A stretch of 64,000 nucleotides of DNA from Corynebacterium pseudogenitalium (GTDB lineage: Bacteria; Actinomycetota; Actinomycetes; Mycobacteriales; Mycobacteriaceae). This document shows positions 17,047-25,496 of the stretch, one piece after another (positions within the stretch are counted from its first letter, which is position 1; the number at the start of each line of letters is the position of its first letter). The notes below the pieces were generated by a model that was not told the DNA's origin, did no database searches, and saw nothing but the letters and a program-made list of their open reading frames with translations. Position numbers and translations under genes: made by a program. Location of the stretch: contig NZ_CP072934.1 of assembly GCF_024453815.1 (NCBI RefSeq), positions 372,001-436,000 of the forward strand. Direction: 5' to 3'.

Positions 17047-17080
17047 ACGCCCACTTCGGCCCCGTCGTGGTGGGCGTTTT
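17047..17080 (+). terminator. Terminator after mhpC
   Basis: An 8-bp stem ACGCCCAC/GTGGGCGT (17047-17054 with 17070-17077) is followed by TTT. It marks the end of the catabolic island. Confidence 0.75.
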
Positions 17081-17081
17081 G

Positions 17082-18158
17082 CTATGTGTACAACATTTTC
17101 ATCGCACCAGGTCGGTGGACTGGGTTTGGGGCGGAGTAGCCGCGTGGTGAGTGCCAGAGCGGTTGTGCGTCCACAATTTCGATGCGACCTCGGCGTGCTC
17201 GTTGGGGGTCGTCGTCGTTGACGCGATTGTGGTAGCGGCACAATGGCGACAGGTTGTTGATGTTCGTTTCCCCGCCGTGTTGCCATGCAGTGATGTGGTG
17301 GATTTCGCAGGCGTCGGCTGCATGGCGGCATCCAGGCACTGGGCAGCCGGGGGTAACGGCGCGGGCCAGAGCGCGCTGCTTGTCATTTGCGAGGCGTTGT
17401 GTCCGGTAGAGGTTGACTGCCCCGTGCTGTGGGTGGAAGACGGCGGCTTCGAGCTCGTTCTCGGTGGTGGCGACGTGGCTGTTTAGGTATTCGGCGCCTG
17501 TCATGGTGGTGCCATCGGTCAGGGTGAGGGTGGTCTCGTCGCCGTGGCCGCGCTGTATTTGGATCCACTGGGGGAGTGGAATGAGCAAGAGAGGTCGGGG
17601 GACCGCGTGGGGGACGGAACGGCCGTCGCCACGTATGATGTCGAGGAATCTGCGCAGCATGTGTTTCGTGGGTGGCGTCTTGGGGTCCATGTCTTGGGTG
17701 AGGGCGTGTTCAAGGTCGGCGAGGTCGCGCTCGTTGGTGGTGAGCGTCATGGTGCGGCGCCCATTGCGGGAAGGCGAAAATGTGAGGCGGTCGTTTTGGT
17801 GCTTGGTGTTGTTCGGAAGAAGTGCTTTTGCGCGTTCGCTGAGCTTTTTGTATGTGCCCTTGGTATCGAGGAGTACGAGGCGCAGTTTGGTGCGTGTTCG
17901 CGCGGACTTGATGGGGCGTAAGCGCCGTTCGATCATAGCGAGTTGGTCGAGTGAGAAGCCGTAGCGTCGAGCCTTTTCGGTAGCGAGTCGCTGTTTTTGT
18001 CGGGATTTTGTGGGCCCGAAGTAGATGTCGTGGAGCTGGCGCCAGGCGCGGGCTCGTGTTGGATCGACGCCTGCTTCGATGGCGGCTTCGTAATCGAAGC
18101 CGTCCAGTACGTCGAGTGCCTGCGTGGACATGGATTCTAGGAATGTCTTGAAGTTCAT
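17082..18158 (-). CDS. DUF222/HNH endonuclease domain protein
   Basis: The 358 residues have an N-terminal DUF222-like helical region (about 20-230) and a C-terminal HNH nuclease motif around 275-310: CPVPGCRHAADACEIHHITAWQHGG...NNLSPLCRYHN, with paired Cys, the HH pair and final H intact. Such genes are repeated and mobile-looking in Corynebacteriales (13E12-type repeats) and their role is unknown. TATGTT ends six bases before the ATG on the minus strand, so it may be leaderless. It sits at the border of the catabolic island, as expected for mobility-associated DNA. Confidence 0.85.
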   Translation of the reverse strand: MNFKTFLESMSTQALDVLDGFDYEAAIEAGVDPTRARAWRQLHDIYFGPTKSRQKQRLATEKARRYGFSLDQLAMIERRLRPIKSARTRTKLRLVLLDTKGTYKKLSERAKALLPNNTKHQNDRLTFSPSRNGRRTMTLTTNERDLADLEHALTQDMDPKTPPTKHMLRRFLDIIRGDGRSVPHAVPRPLLLIPLPQWIQIQRGHGDETTLTLTDGTTMTGAEYLNSHVATTENELEAAVFHPQHGAVNLYRTQRLANDKQRALARAVTPGCPVPGCRHAADACEIHHITAWQHGGETNINNLSPLCRYHNRVNDDDPQRARRGRIEIVDAQPLWHSPRGYSAPNPVHRPGAMKMLYT

Positions 18159-18282
18159 AACCTGAACATATGTGGTTGCAGAACGCCTGGGAAAGGCTTT
18201 TCACGCTACCTGTGGATAACTTCTTCTTGTGTGGCGTTTTCTGAAGTGCCCTGTGGATAACGTATGACTTGCATGCGAACGC

Positions 18283-18303
18283 TAATGAAAATAATGTTCA
18301 TTA
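18283..18303 (+). promoter_or_regulatory. Zur-like operator overlapping the -10 and start of the anchored-repeat operon
   Basis: This 21-bp near-perfect palindrome has arms TAATGAA and TTCATTA around AATAATG, with one mismatched pair. It resembles AT-rich actinobacterial Zur/FurB boxes. It ends one base before the GTG start at 18305, and AATAAT/TAATGT inside it is well placed as a -10 for a leaderless transcript. A bound repressor would block RNA polymerase. Zinc control is inferred from the motif plus the ZnuA-like gene. Confidence 0.65.
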
Positions 18304-18304
18304 G

Positions 18305-19222
18305 GTGAAATTTTCTGTCATCAAGATTCTGCGAGCGCTCGCCGCGACATTACTGCTCCTTTCCATGTCGACGCCTGCTTTCGCGGCGGAATGCCACCCG
18401 ACACTGCACCCGATGGTGAAAGACGACCGCACTGTTCCGGCCGAGTGGCGCGATCCCGCAGAACTCGTTTTTGGGCTGGGTGATGCAGCAAAGCAACAGC
18501 TCTCCAATCCAGTCGGGCCAATTCCGGCCGGTACCGCGTGGATGATCGGTGCAACTCAGCAAGCCGGTGTGCCATGGCTTGGAGCGAATACGCAGCATCC
18601 GTCGCTGCTTGAGCACACTTCTGGGGATGTGGCCTGGGAGATTACAAATTTTGATGGACCCGGTGCCATGTTTGTGTTCACACAGGGTGGGCTCGGTCAG
18701 GTCGTGGGCGAGGAGTGGTTCCGTGGCGTCGATGGGCAGGCGCAGGGCAGCCATACCATTCCTGCGAATTCACATGTGCATCCAAACTGGATGTTCAGTG
18801 CTCCGGGGACTTACACGGTGACAGTTCGTCAAAGCGCGACGACGAGTAATGGCGAGCCGGTGAGCGGGGAGGCGACGCTCACCTTTGACATTGGCGGCGC
18901 CGGTAACGCGAACGATGGTCACTTCGACTTTGGCTCCGTCTTTGACGAGGAGGGCGAGTGCGCGCAGCCAGTGGCGGCGAGCAACGCGAATCCAGCGCCT
19001 GATCAGGGAGAGACTCAGTTGCAATCACAAGATCACCAGCAGCAGGATGTTGCTCCCGCGCAACGCGGTGGGGCCCTTGCAGAAACGGGTACGACAGTGA
19101 TGACGCTGCCGGTGGCTGTGCTCGGCTTGGGCGTGTTTGTCTTTGGTGCGGGTTGGTTGTGTTTGGATGCGTCGTTGCGCCGTCGTGTCGCCGCAGCGTG
19201 GGGTTTCGGTGGCCACCGGTGA
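18305..19222 (+). CDS. Sortase-anchored choice-of-anchor M surface protein
   Basis: 305 residues. A signal peptide (1 to about 28, ending PAFAA) is followed by one actinobacterial surface-anchored domain (about 50-195), with WMIGATQQAGVPWLGANTQ, FDGPGAMFVFTQGG and the hallmark SHVHPNWMFSAPGTYTVT. After a Gln/Asn-rich linker comes a sortase signal LAETG (258-262), a hydrophobic span (about 265-286) and an RRR tail. C30 and C219 could form a disulfide. The GTG start has no ribosome binding site and abuts the Zur-like operator. In this family such proteins accompany a metal-type ABC importer; direct metal binding by the His-rich hallmark is inference. Confidence 0.85.
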   Translation: MKFSVIKILRALAATLLLLSMSTPAFAAECHPTLHPMVKDDRTVPAEWRDPAELVFGLGDAAKQQLSNPVGPIPAGTAWMIGATQQAGVPWLGANTQHPSLLEHTSGDVAWEITNFDGPGAMFVFTQGGLGQVVGEEWFRGVDGQAQGSHTIPANSHVHPNWMFSAPGTYTVTVRQSATTSNGEPVSGEATLTFDIGGAGNANDGHFDFGSVFDEEGECAQPVAASNANPAPDQGETQLQSQDHQQQDVAPAQRGGALAETGTTVMTLPVAVLGLGVFVFGAGWLCLDASLRRRVAAAWGFGGHR

Positions 19223-20760
19223 TCCAGTTTTTTCAACGAGCCGCTGTGCTGATGTGCGTGGCGCTGCTCGGGGCGTGTAGCGCACCAGAAGGGCAGTCGG
19301 TGGGAGAGGGGAAGGCGTCGGTGGTGGCGTCGACACCTATTTTGGCGGATGCGGTTCAAAACGTTGCAGGTGATGTGGCTGATGTGCACACGCTGATGGC
19401 GCGTGGGGTTGATCCGCACAGCTACGAACCGAGCTTGCATGCCACACGCGACATCGCGTATGCGGATGCCATTTTTACCAACGGACTGTTGTTGGAGCCA
19501 CAGTCTTTAACGAATACGATTGCGGCGACCGTGCGTGACACGACTCCGGTCGTGGCACTTGCGCAGGAGGCGCAACGGTACGGGTTTGCGCCGATTCCGC
19601 TTGTGGAGGACGCGAGCCTAGATGCGGTGTGGCTCGGGTTGCGGGTGGATACGGGCCAACAGCTCCCGACGACGGGAGTCGCGGACTTACACCTTGTAGA
19701 TGTTGACGGCCCCGGTGCCACTTTCGCGTTCATCCTGGGAACCTTCGGCACCCCGGAGGTGGTGTTCAACTCTCACGACGGGCTGGATAGCCGTGACGTA
19801 AAGACCCTGCCGGTTGACGCGCATACTCACTTGAGCTGGGCATTTTCCAAGCCAGGCGTGTACAAGCTGACGTTTGAATCGCATATTCGCGATGCCGTCG
19901 GTGCACCTGAGCGCGCAAGTGCGGAGTCGACGGTGACGGTCGTTGTGGGGCAGGATCCCGCGCGGGTAACGCCGGGGTTGCACGCGGTGGAGAAGGGGCA
20001 CGTCGACATTACAACAGAGCTTGATGGGCAAGGCGCGGCTCACCTCGTGCTCAACTCGGATGACGACGGCCGCATGGATCCAGTGAACGTAGCCGTCACA
20101 GTGCCGAATACAACCCTGCAGCCGATCCCTCCGGAGCGCCCCTTCCGATTCCTCGGTACACCGGGGGAGGAAACCTACCTGCTCCCGCAGGCGGTGCTGG
20201 GCAATCACGTGCATGGTGAGCTGGACCCGCATGTGTGGCACGACGTTCGGGCGATGAAAGCGATCGTTCAGGTAATCCGTGACGAGTTGGCTGCGGTGGA
20301 TCCGCACCACGCGGAAATCTACCAGGCAAACGCCCGCGACTACCTGCAAAAACTGGACGCAGCGGATGAAATGATGCACGAGTCTGTCTCCGCGGTTCCG
20401 GAGGAACAACGCAACCTGGTGACTACGCACCATGGATACGCCTACCTCGCGCGGGCATATGGAATGCGAGTTGCAGGTTTTGTCACGCCAAACCCCAGCG
20501 TGGAGCCGAGCCCGCGTGATGTCATCGCGTTCACCCGCACACTGGAGAATCTGCACGTGCCCGCGGTCTTCCTGGAACCACAGTTGGCGGGGCGCAGCAC
20601 AGTGCTGACAGAAACCGCCGCCCAGCTTGGCATAGAGGTATGCCCAATCTGGGGCGACACATTGGATCCTCCGGGGTCTGGGCCAGCCGATACCTATATA
20701 CACCTTGTGGAGGCGAATGCTGCGTCGATACGCAGGTGCCTCGGACGAAATGAGAAATGA
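19219..20760 (+). CDS. Anchored-repeat ABC transporter substrate-binding lipoprotein (ZnuA-like with inserted domain)
   Basis: The GTG at 19219 overlaps the previous stop (GTGA) and gives a lipoprotein signal peptide with lipobox LLGAC. The 514-residue product is a cluster A-I (ZnuA/PsaA) binding protein. Metal-site histidine regions are visible: GVDPHSYEPS, GNHVHGELDPHVWHDV and TTHHGYAYLARAYG, with an acidic ligand near WGDTLDPPG. Between the first and second metal regions (about 135-310) a choice-of-anchor M domain is inserted (LHLVDVDGPGATFAF...HTHLSWAFSKPGVYKLTF). This is the family's known architecture. Likely cargo is zinc or manganese. Confidence 0.88.
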   Translation: MIQFFQRAAVLMCVALLGACSAPEGQSVGEGKASVVASTPILADAVQNVAGDVADVHTLMARGVDPHSYEPSLHATRDIAYADAIFTNGLLLEPQSLTNTIAATVRDTTPVVALAQEAQRYGFAPIPLVEDASLDAVWLGLRVDTGQQLPTTGVADLHLVDVDGPGATFAFILGTFGTPEVVFNSHDGLDSRDVKTLPVDAHTHLSWAFSKPGVYKLTFESHIRDAVGAPERASAESTVTVVVGQDPARVTPGLHAVEKGHVDITTELDGQGAAHLVLNSDDDGRMDPVNVAVTVPNTTLQPIPPERPFRFLGTPGEETYLLPQAVLGNHVHGELDPHVWHDVRAMKAIVQVIRDELAAVDPHHAEIYQANARDYLQKLDAADEMMHESVSAVPEEQRNLVTTHHGYAYLARAYGMRVAGFVTPNPSVEPSPRDVIAFTRTLENLHVPAVFLEPQLAGRSTVLTETAAQLGIEVCPIWGDTLDPPGSGPADTYIHLVEANAASIRRCLGRNEK

Positions 20761-20767
20761 GCGAACA

Positions 20768-21661
20768 ATGAAACTTCGAATTATCCCACTGATGGTTGCT
20801 GCGATGATCGTGGCAACTCCTGCGATTGCGAATGCGCAGGCCGCCAACAACGATCCTGCGTTACAACAGGTGGTCAGCGCAGATGAGGCGATTGCGCCAG
20901 CCGGTGAGCACACAGTTATTGACGCCGGACACGTCGATCTAGGCGCGACATTCAACGGGGATACCCTTGAATTTCTCGCTCGCGACGACACACAGCAACC
21001 GCCCGTATGGCGTCACCTCGACGACGTGGTGTTCCGCGTGACCGATGCCGCGAAGCAAACCCTCCCCGACGGCGACGACTTCGCCTTCACCGGCGCAAAG
21101 CCAGGTGCGGACGTCTGGGTGATCCCACAGACTGAGGTTGCCGGGGTGCCGTGGCTGGGGTGGAACACGCAGGCCGCGAGCCTGCTCGAACACTCCGGAA
21201 ACGGCGTGAGCCTGGAGTTCGGCGGACACGAAGGGCCAGGCGAGTTCTCCCTGTTCCTGCAACCGGGCGGGTTCCACGCACCACAGTTGCTGTGGACGAC
21301 TACTGAGCCGGGTGTGCAGCCAATGTGGGTGGAGCCGAACACGCATACCCACGCCAATTGGGTCTTCACCGAGCCGGGAGTGCACCTGGTCGGGGTGCGA
21401 GCAGTGGTGAAGGATGACGCTGGCACCGTTCACACGGACGAGCAGTTGGTGCGCGTGGCTGTAGGCGACGGGACGGACGTAGCGGCGGCGCAGTCCGCAC
21501 AGTTCAACGGGCCGTGGCGCGAGGGTGCTGCGTCGGAAGAACAGGCAGATAACCAGAGCACGCTGAATGCGGGGCTGATCGCTGGTGGGGTGATCGGTGT
21601 GTTGGTGCTCGCGCTGGTGGCGCTTCTAGTGGCGCGTTCTCGGAAGGAGCGTCGCGCGTGA
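20768..21661 (+). CDS. Membrane-anchored choice-of-anchor M surface protein
   Basis: 297 residues from the ATG at 20768, which gives a clean signal peptide ending AIANAQA; an ATG at 20750 is also possible. One domain (about 50-235) has VWVIPQTEVAGVPWLGWNTQ, GHEGPGEFSLFLQPGG and HTHANWVFTEPGVHLVGV. The C-terminus is a hydrophobic helix followed by ARSRKERRA with no LPxTG-type signal, so it stays membrane-bound. It lies between the binding protein and the ATPase; its stop overlaps the next GTG. Confidence 0.83.
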   Translation: MKLRIIPLMVAAMIVATPAIANAQAANNDPALQQVVSADEAIAPAGEHTVIDAGHVDLGATFNGDTLEFLARDDTQQPPVWRHLDDVVFRVTDAAKQTLPDGDDFAFTGAKPGADVWVIPQTEVAGVPWLGWNTQAASLLEHSGNGVSLEFGGHEGPGEFSLFLQPGGFHAPQLLWTTTEPGVQPMWVEPNTHTHANWVFTEPGVHLVGVRAVVKDDAGTVHTDEQLVRVAVGDGTDVAAAQSAQFNGPWREGAASEEQADNQSTLNAGLIAGGVIGVLVLALVALLVARSRKERRA

Positions 21662-22431
21662 GCACGCAACCGCTTATAGAGGTGCGAGGCTTGCGCGCCG
21701 GGTACCCGGGTCGCCCGGTGTTTGAGGGCGTTGATCTTCTTGTGCCTGCCGGGCAGTTCGTCGCGCTGCTCGGTCCGAACGGGGCGGGGAAGACCACGCT
21801 GATGCGTGCAACGCTCGGCCTGATTCCCGGCACAGCCGGAACGGTGCGGGTAGGGGAGTGTACGGGCCACGCGGTGCGCAAAGTGGTGGGGTACGTCCCG
21901 CAGCGTCACGACGTCGCCTGGGATTTCCCGATCGATGTCGCGTCCGCTGTCATGAACGCCACGCTTGACCTGCGCCCGTGGTACGCGCGGCCTAAGGCGG
22001 AGCACCACGAAGCTGTGGCGGAAGCACTCGAAGCTGTGAACCTCCAAGACCTGGCGTACCGGCCGATCGCGGCGCTCTCCGGAGGGCAGCGCCAACGCGT
22101 ATTGGTGGCGCGCGCCCTGGTGCGTCGTCCAGGCGCGCTGTTCCTCGACGAGCCGTTCACCGGCCTCGATATCCCGTCTACTGAGCAGCTGCTAGCGCTG
22201 TTTCGTCAGCTGGCTTCCCGCGGAATCGCGATCGTGATGTCCACACACAACATCGTGGAGGCTGTTGACTCTTGTGATCGCCTCCTGCTGTTCCGCGGTG
22301 GCATCGTCGCGGACGGGGCTCCCGCTGATCTTGACGACGCCCGCCCCTGGATGGACACGTTCGGCGTCGGCCCGGATTCGCCATGGCTGGCGGCGCTGCA
22401 AACACATGTGAAAGAGGTATCCCGTGCTTGA
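21658..22431 (+). CDS. Anchored-repeat ABC transporter ATP-binding protein
   Basis: 257-residue ATPase of a metal-type importer (ZnuC/MntB relatives). Walker A GPNGAGKTT (about 40-48), Q-loop YVPQRHDVAWDFP, signature LSGGQRQR, Walker B LFLDEPFTGLD and H-loop STHN are all intact. The GTG start overlaps the previous stop by four bases, and its own end overlaps the permease start by eight, indicating one coupled transcript. Confidence 0.94.
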   Translation: MSTQPLIEVRGLRAGYPGRPVFEGVDLLVPAGQFVALLGPNGAGKTTLMRATLGLIPGTAGTVRVGECTGHAVRKVVGYVPQRHDVAWDFPIDVASAVMNATLDLRPWYARPKAEHHEAVAEALEAVNLQDLAYRPIAALSGGQRQRVLVARALVRRPGALFLDEPFTGLDIPSTEQLLALFRQLASRGIAIVMSTHNIVEAVDSCDRLLLFRGGIVADGAPADLDDARPWMDTFGVGPDSPWLAALQTHVKEVSRA

Positions 22432-23266
22432 GATCGGGTTTCTGCAATTCTTGGCTGACGTGGCCAACCCGCACCTGGCGTTCTTGCCGCGCGCGTTGAC
22501 GGCGGCAGTGTTGGCGTCCGTGTTGTGCGCGGTCGTTGGGTGTTTTGTGGTGCTGCGCGGTATGGCGTTTATCGGGGATGCGGTGGCACACGCCGTGTTT
22601 CCGGGTGTTGCGTTGGCGTTCGCGCTGCAGGTGTCGGTGCTGCTCGGTGGGGCCGTTGCCGGGTTGATCGTGGCGGTGTTGATTGCAGTGCTGTCGCAAC
22701 GGCGTGCGCTGAAAGAGGACGCGGTGATTGGCATTGTGTTTGCGGCCGCGTTCGCGCTTGGCCTGGTGATTATTTCGCGTGTTGAGGGCTACACAGCGTC
22801 GCTGAGTTCGTTCTTGTTTGGTTCGCTGACAGGTGTGAGTGAGCGCGACCTTATAGTCAGTGCTGCGACGTGTGCTGTCATTGTGTCGCTGGTGGTGGTG
22901 TTACGGCCGTGGCTGACCGCGGTGGCGCTCGACCGAGAGACGGCGCGCGCGATGAACGTGCGCGTCGCGCTCCTGGACTTGGTGTTGTACCTGTGTGTGA
23001 CGGCCGCGGTGGTGGTTTCGGTGCAGACGATCGGCAACATTCTGGTGTTGGCACTGTTGGTTACCCCGGCGTCCGCCGCGCGACTGTTTACAGACAACCT
23101 GGAGACCATGATGATCCTCGCCGCGCTGATTGGCGTGGTAGGCAGCGTGGTTGGTGTATGGCTGGCGTGGTCGTTTGACTCGCCGACCGGCGCAACTATC
23201 GTGCTGTGCGTGACGGCAATCTTCGGTGCGAGCTGGTTGTTCGCTAGGAAGGGGGCTCGGGCATGA
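22424..23266 (+). CDS. Anchored-repeat ABC transporter permease
   Basis: 280-residue integral membrane protein of the ABC-3 (ZnuB/MntC) type. Seven or more hydrophobic spans can be seen, with conserved LRGMAFIGDAVAHAVFPGVALAF near the N-terminus and ILVLALLVTPASAARLFTDNL later. The start is GTG at 22424. It ends in an ATGA overlap with the next surface protein. Confidence 0.92.
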   Translation: MLEIGFLQFLADVANPHLAFLPRALTAAVLASVLCAVVGCFVVLRGMAFIGDAVAHAVFPGVALAFALQVSVLLGGAVAGLIVAVLIAVLSQRRALKEDAVIGIVFAAAFALGLVIISRVEGYTASLSSFLFGSLTGVSERDLIVSAATCAVIVSLVVVLRPWLTAVALDRETARAMNVRVALLDLVLYLCVTAAVVVSVQTIGNILVLALLVTPASAARLFTDNLETMMILAALIGVVGSVVGVWLAWSFDSPTGATIVLCVTAIFGASWLFARKGARA

Positions 23267-25278
23267 TCCGAAGACTCATCCTTACGGTGGCGCTTCTCGC
23301 CTTCACCGTCAGCCCGGCGCACGCGACCACGCCTGCCGGGCATCAGCCCGGTGACCCTGGGCATGGCGTCGTCCTCCCGGAGGACCTTGACCACCCATGC
23401 GCTGGCCGTAAGTTGCTGTACCACTCCCACAACGACGCCCTCTACGGCACTCGGTTCGACGGCCAGCTGTCCATTGGTGCGGTTGACGGTCAGCAGGTCA
23501 CCGACCAGCGCGACGTCTGCTTCCGTCTGCCTCTCGACGCTGACGCCGACGGCAATGACGTCTCCCGCCTCACCATCCCGGATGATGGTTCCCTCGATTT
23601 TCTGGGCGCTCCGGGCAGTCAGGTGTGGCTCGCGCCCCAGCACGCGGATTTCACCGATGATTGGCGCCCCATCTGGTCCGGCATCGGTGCATTTGACCCG
23701 GCGCACGAGCTGCCGGGTGCTGTGCCGAGCAACTTCAAAGACGACATGATGTACTTCGACCTGCTGGGCATCGATGGTCCGGGTGATGTGCAGATCTTCT
23801 TTAAGAACGCCGCCTCGCCGGCTGAGCGCCTCTTCAATAGCGCTGACGAACAGATGCGCACCGTCGAGTATGAGGTTGGCGCGCACGGCCATTTCAACTG
23901 GACGTTTACGAAGCCCGGCGTTTATAAGCTGCGTTGGCAGGGCCGCGCCGAGCTGACCAACGGTGAGACTGAGTACACCGGCTGGACCGACCAGTACTGG
24001 CTGGTTGGCACCGACGCGGACGTCGGTTTGCCGGAGGGCACCACGACGGGACTTCGCACCCCCGCACTATCGACGCCCACTCCGTCACCGACGCAACCGC
24101 CAACACCAACACCAACAGCACCAGTGACAACCGCGGCACCGGCACCGGCACCCGCACCCACTGCGAAGCACTGCGACGCGCTGCGCACCCGCCCGGAGGC
24201 GTTCATCGCGAACGGGCATATGGACATGGGGCCCGTCGATACGGGGGAGGCCGCGCTCATCGACGACCGCGACCCCAACAACCCCGCGCGGCACACCAGC
24301 GGCACCTTCCTCTTCGAGGTTCCCGACCGCGCCCGCCAGGACATCCCTGCGACGCTGCGCGACACGTTCCCCACCCGCCCCGAGCGCATGTGGGTGTTGC
24401 CGCAGTCGCAGAAGGCGGACCTGCCGTGGCTCGGGTTCTCGACAACCCACCACCCAGCCCCCGCCATCGTCCGCATTACTGCTGTCGCCGGACCCGGCCG
24501 CATGTACACCTGGCACGAGGGGCTGCAGGGCGCGAAGCTCGAACTGGACTCCGGCGACAAGTCCCGCACGCTGAGCTACCCGGCGAACGCCCATGACCAC
24601 CAGGCATTCGGTTTCACCGAGCCTGGACTTTACGCCGTGACTTTCGCGTTTGACTCTGCGGAGCTCGTTGCGGTCTTCGCGGTCGGCGACGCCGCCATCG
24701 CGACGGCCCGCGAACAGCACGCGAGCGGGTATCGTGAGCTGGACTCGTGCGGCTCCAATGCAGCGACCAGCGACATGTGGATGGGCGCATTGGCGAAGGG
24801 GATCCGCTCAATCGACGAGGAGTTGAGCAAGTTCGGCCACAAGCTACGGCCAGTAGCAACGACTGCGCCGTCAAAGCCAGTGCCACCGCGCACTGTAATA
24901 AGTACTGTGCGTGCGACGGAAGCGAAGGCCGCGACCAAGCAGGCGCCACCAAAGCAGACGACGGCGCAGAAACCGACGCAGAAGTCCACAACAACGTCGG
25001 CACCAAAGCGGCAGGCGGTAAAGCCGACGGGGGCGAAGCCGACGTCGACAAGAAGAGCGATCCCGGACGCTCCGATACAGACTGGTGGCGGTGGCATCGT
25101 CTCATCTTTCGACCAGGGAGCAGCGCAGGAGGAACCCGCGACGGGCGTGACTGCCAGCGGTTTCTGGGGCGGGCTCATCCTCGGTGTTGGCTTGATGGCG
25201 CTGCTGGGGGGCATTGCGTTGTTCGTGGTGGCGGCGCGGATGTTGCGCGGAGTTGCGCGCACGCAGGAAGACGTGTAG
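23263..25278 (+). CDS. Large two-domain choice-of-anchor M surface protein
   Basis: 671 residues. The signal peptide ends AHATT. Two surface-anchored domains follow, roughly 45-250 (hallmark HGHFNWTFTKPGVYKLRW) and 305-480 (HDHQAFGFTEPGLYAVTF), joined by a Pro/Thr/Ala-rich stretch (about 268-302). A long Lys/Thr/Pro-rich stalk (about 545-615) then leads to a single membrane helix near 633-657 and a short tail RGVARTQEDV. No sortase motif is visible. It is the last gene of the operon and is coupled to the permease by ATGA. A cell-wall-spanning partner of the importer is the likely role. Confidence 0.83.
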   Translation: MIRRLILTVALLAFTVSPAHATTPAGHQPGDPGHGVVLPEDLDHPCAGRKLLYHSHNDALYGTRFDGQLSIGAVDGQQVTDQRDVCFRLPLDADADGNDVSRLTIPDDGSLDFLGAPGSQVWLAPQHADFTDDWRPIWSGIGAFDPAHELPGAVPSNFKDDMMYFDLLGIDGPGDVQIFFKNAASPAERLFNSADEQMRTVEYEVGAHGHFNWTFTKPGVYKLRWQGRAELTNGETEYTGWTDQYWLVGTDADVGLPEGTTTGLRTPALSTPTPSPTQPPTPTPTAPVTTAAPAPAPAPTAKHCDALRTRPEAFIANGHMDMGPVDTGEAALIDDRDPNNPARHTSGTFLFEVPDRARQDIPATLRDTFPTRPERMWVLPQSQKADLPWLGFSTTHHPAPAIVRITAVAGPGRMYTWHEGLQGAKLELDSGDKSRTLSYPANAHDHQAFGFTEPGLYAVTFAFDSAELVAVFAVGDAAIATAREQHASGYRELDSCGSNAATSDMWMGALAKGIRSIDEELSKFGHKLRPVATTAPSKPVPPRTVISTVRATEAKAATKQAPPKQTTAQKPTQKSTTTSAPKRQAVKPTGAKPTSTRRAIPDAPIQTGGGGIVSSFDQGAAQEEPATGVTASGFWGGLILGVGLMALLGGIALFVVAARMLRGVARTQEDV

Positions 25279-25280
25279 GG

Positions 25281-25309
25281 TTCCACAACGAAGTTTGAAC
25301 GGGTAATAC
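25281..25309 (+). promoter_or_regulatory. Promoter of rplJL
   Basis: TTCCAC (25281-25286), a 17-base spacer, then TAATAC (25304-25309), just before the L10 leader. Confidence 0.55.
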
Positions 25310-25311
25310 CC

Positions 25312-25446
25312 GAGCTCAAGTTTCACCGAAGACCGTCGGTCGCCCTTCGGGGCCGAAGGTACCCCTCTCCAGGGGTCGACCCACGCAGGAGGAACGTGGC
25401 CTACCTTTCTAATGGTGCCTCGTGCTTCTGCACGGGGCACTTTTTG
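25312..25446 (+). ncRNA. Ribosomal protein L10 leader (r-leader)
   Basis: The untranslated region before rplJ has the GC-rich folding segments typical of the L10 leader: GAAGACCGTCGGTC, CGCCCTTCGGGGCCGAAGG and CCTCTCCAGGGGTCGACCC, followed by AGGAGGAACGTGGCC. It ends in a strong terminator hairpin (25415-25440). L10 or the L10-L12 complex is known to bind such leaders to set rplJL output. The boundaries are approximate. Confidence 0.75.
25415..25445 (+). terminator. Terminator/attenuator in the rplJ leader
   Basis: An 11-bp stem (25415-25425 with 25430-25440, one G-T pair) with loop TTCT is followed by TTTTT, 52 bases before the rplJ ATG. Its place inside the leader makes it an attenuator rather than an operon end. 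Confidence 0.85.
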
Positions 25447-25496
25447 TGTCCCGGGCGGATTGAAGGACATGAAGTTATTGGAAGGAGGCGTGTGTA

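Noticed and set aside
17151..17964. Plus-strand frames opposite the HNH gene
   Set aside because: The minus-strand frame encodes a recognisable HNH motif over its full length, so the others are shadows.
24058..24170. Short tandem-like repeats resembling a CRISPR or microsatellite
   Set aside because: These are codons for a Pro/Thr/Ala linker inside a surface protein, in frame and without spacers. No CRISPR array was seen anywhere in the window.
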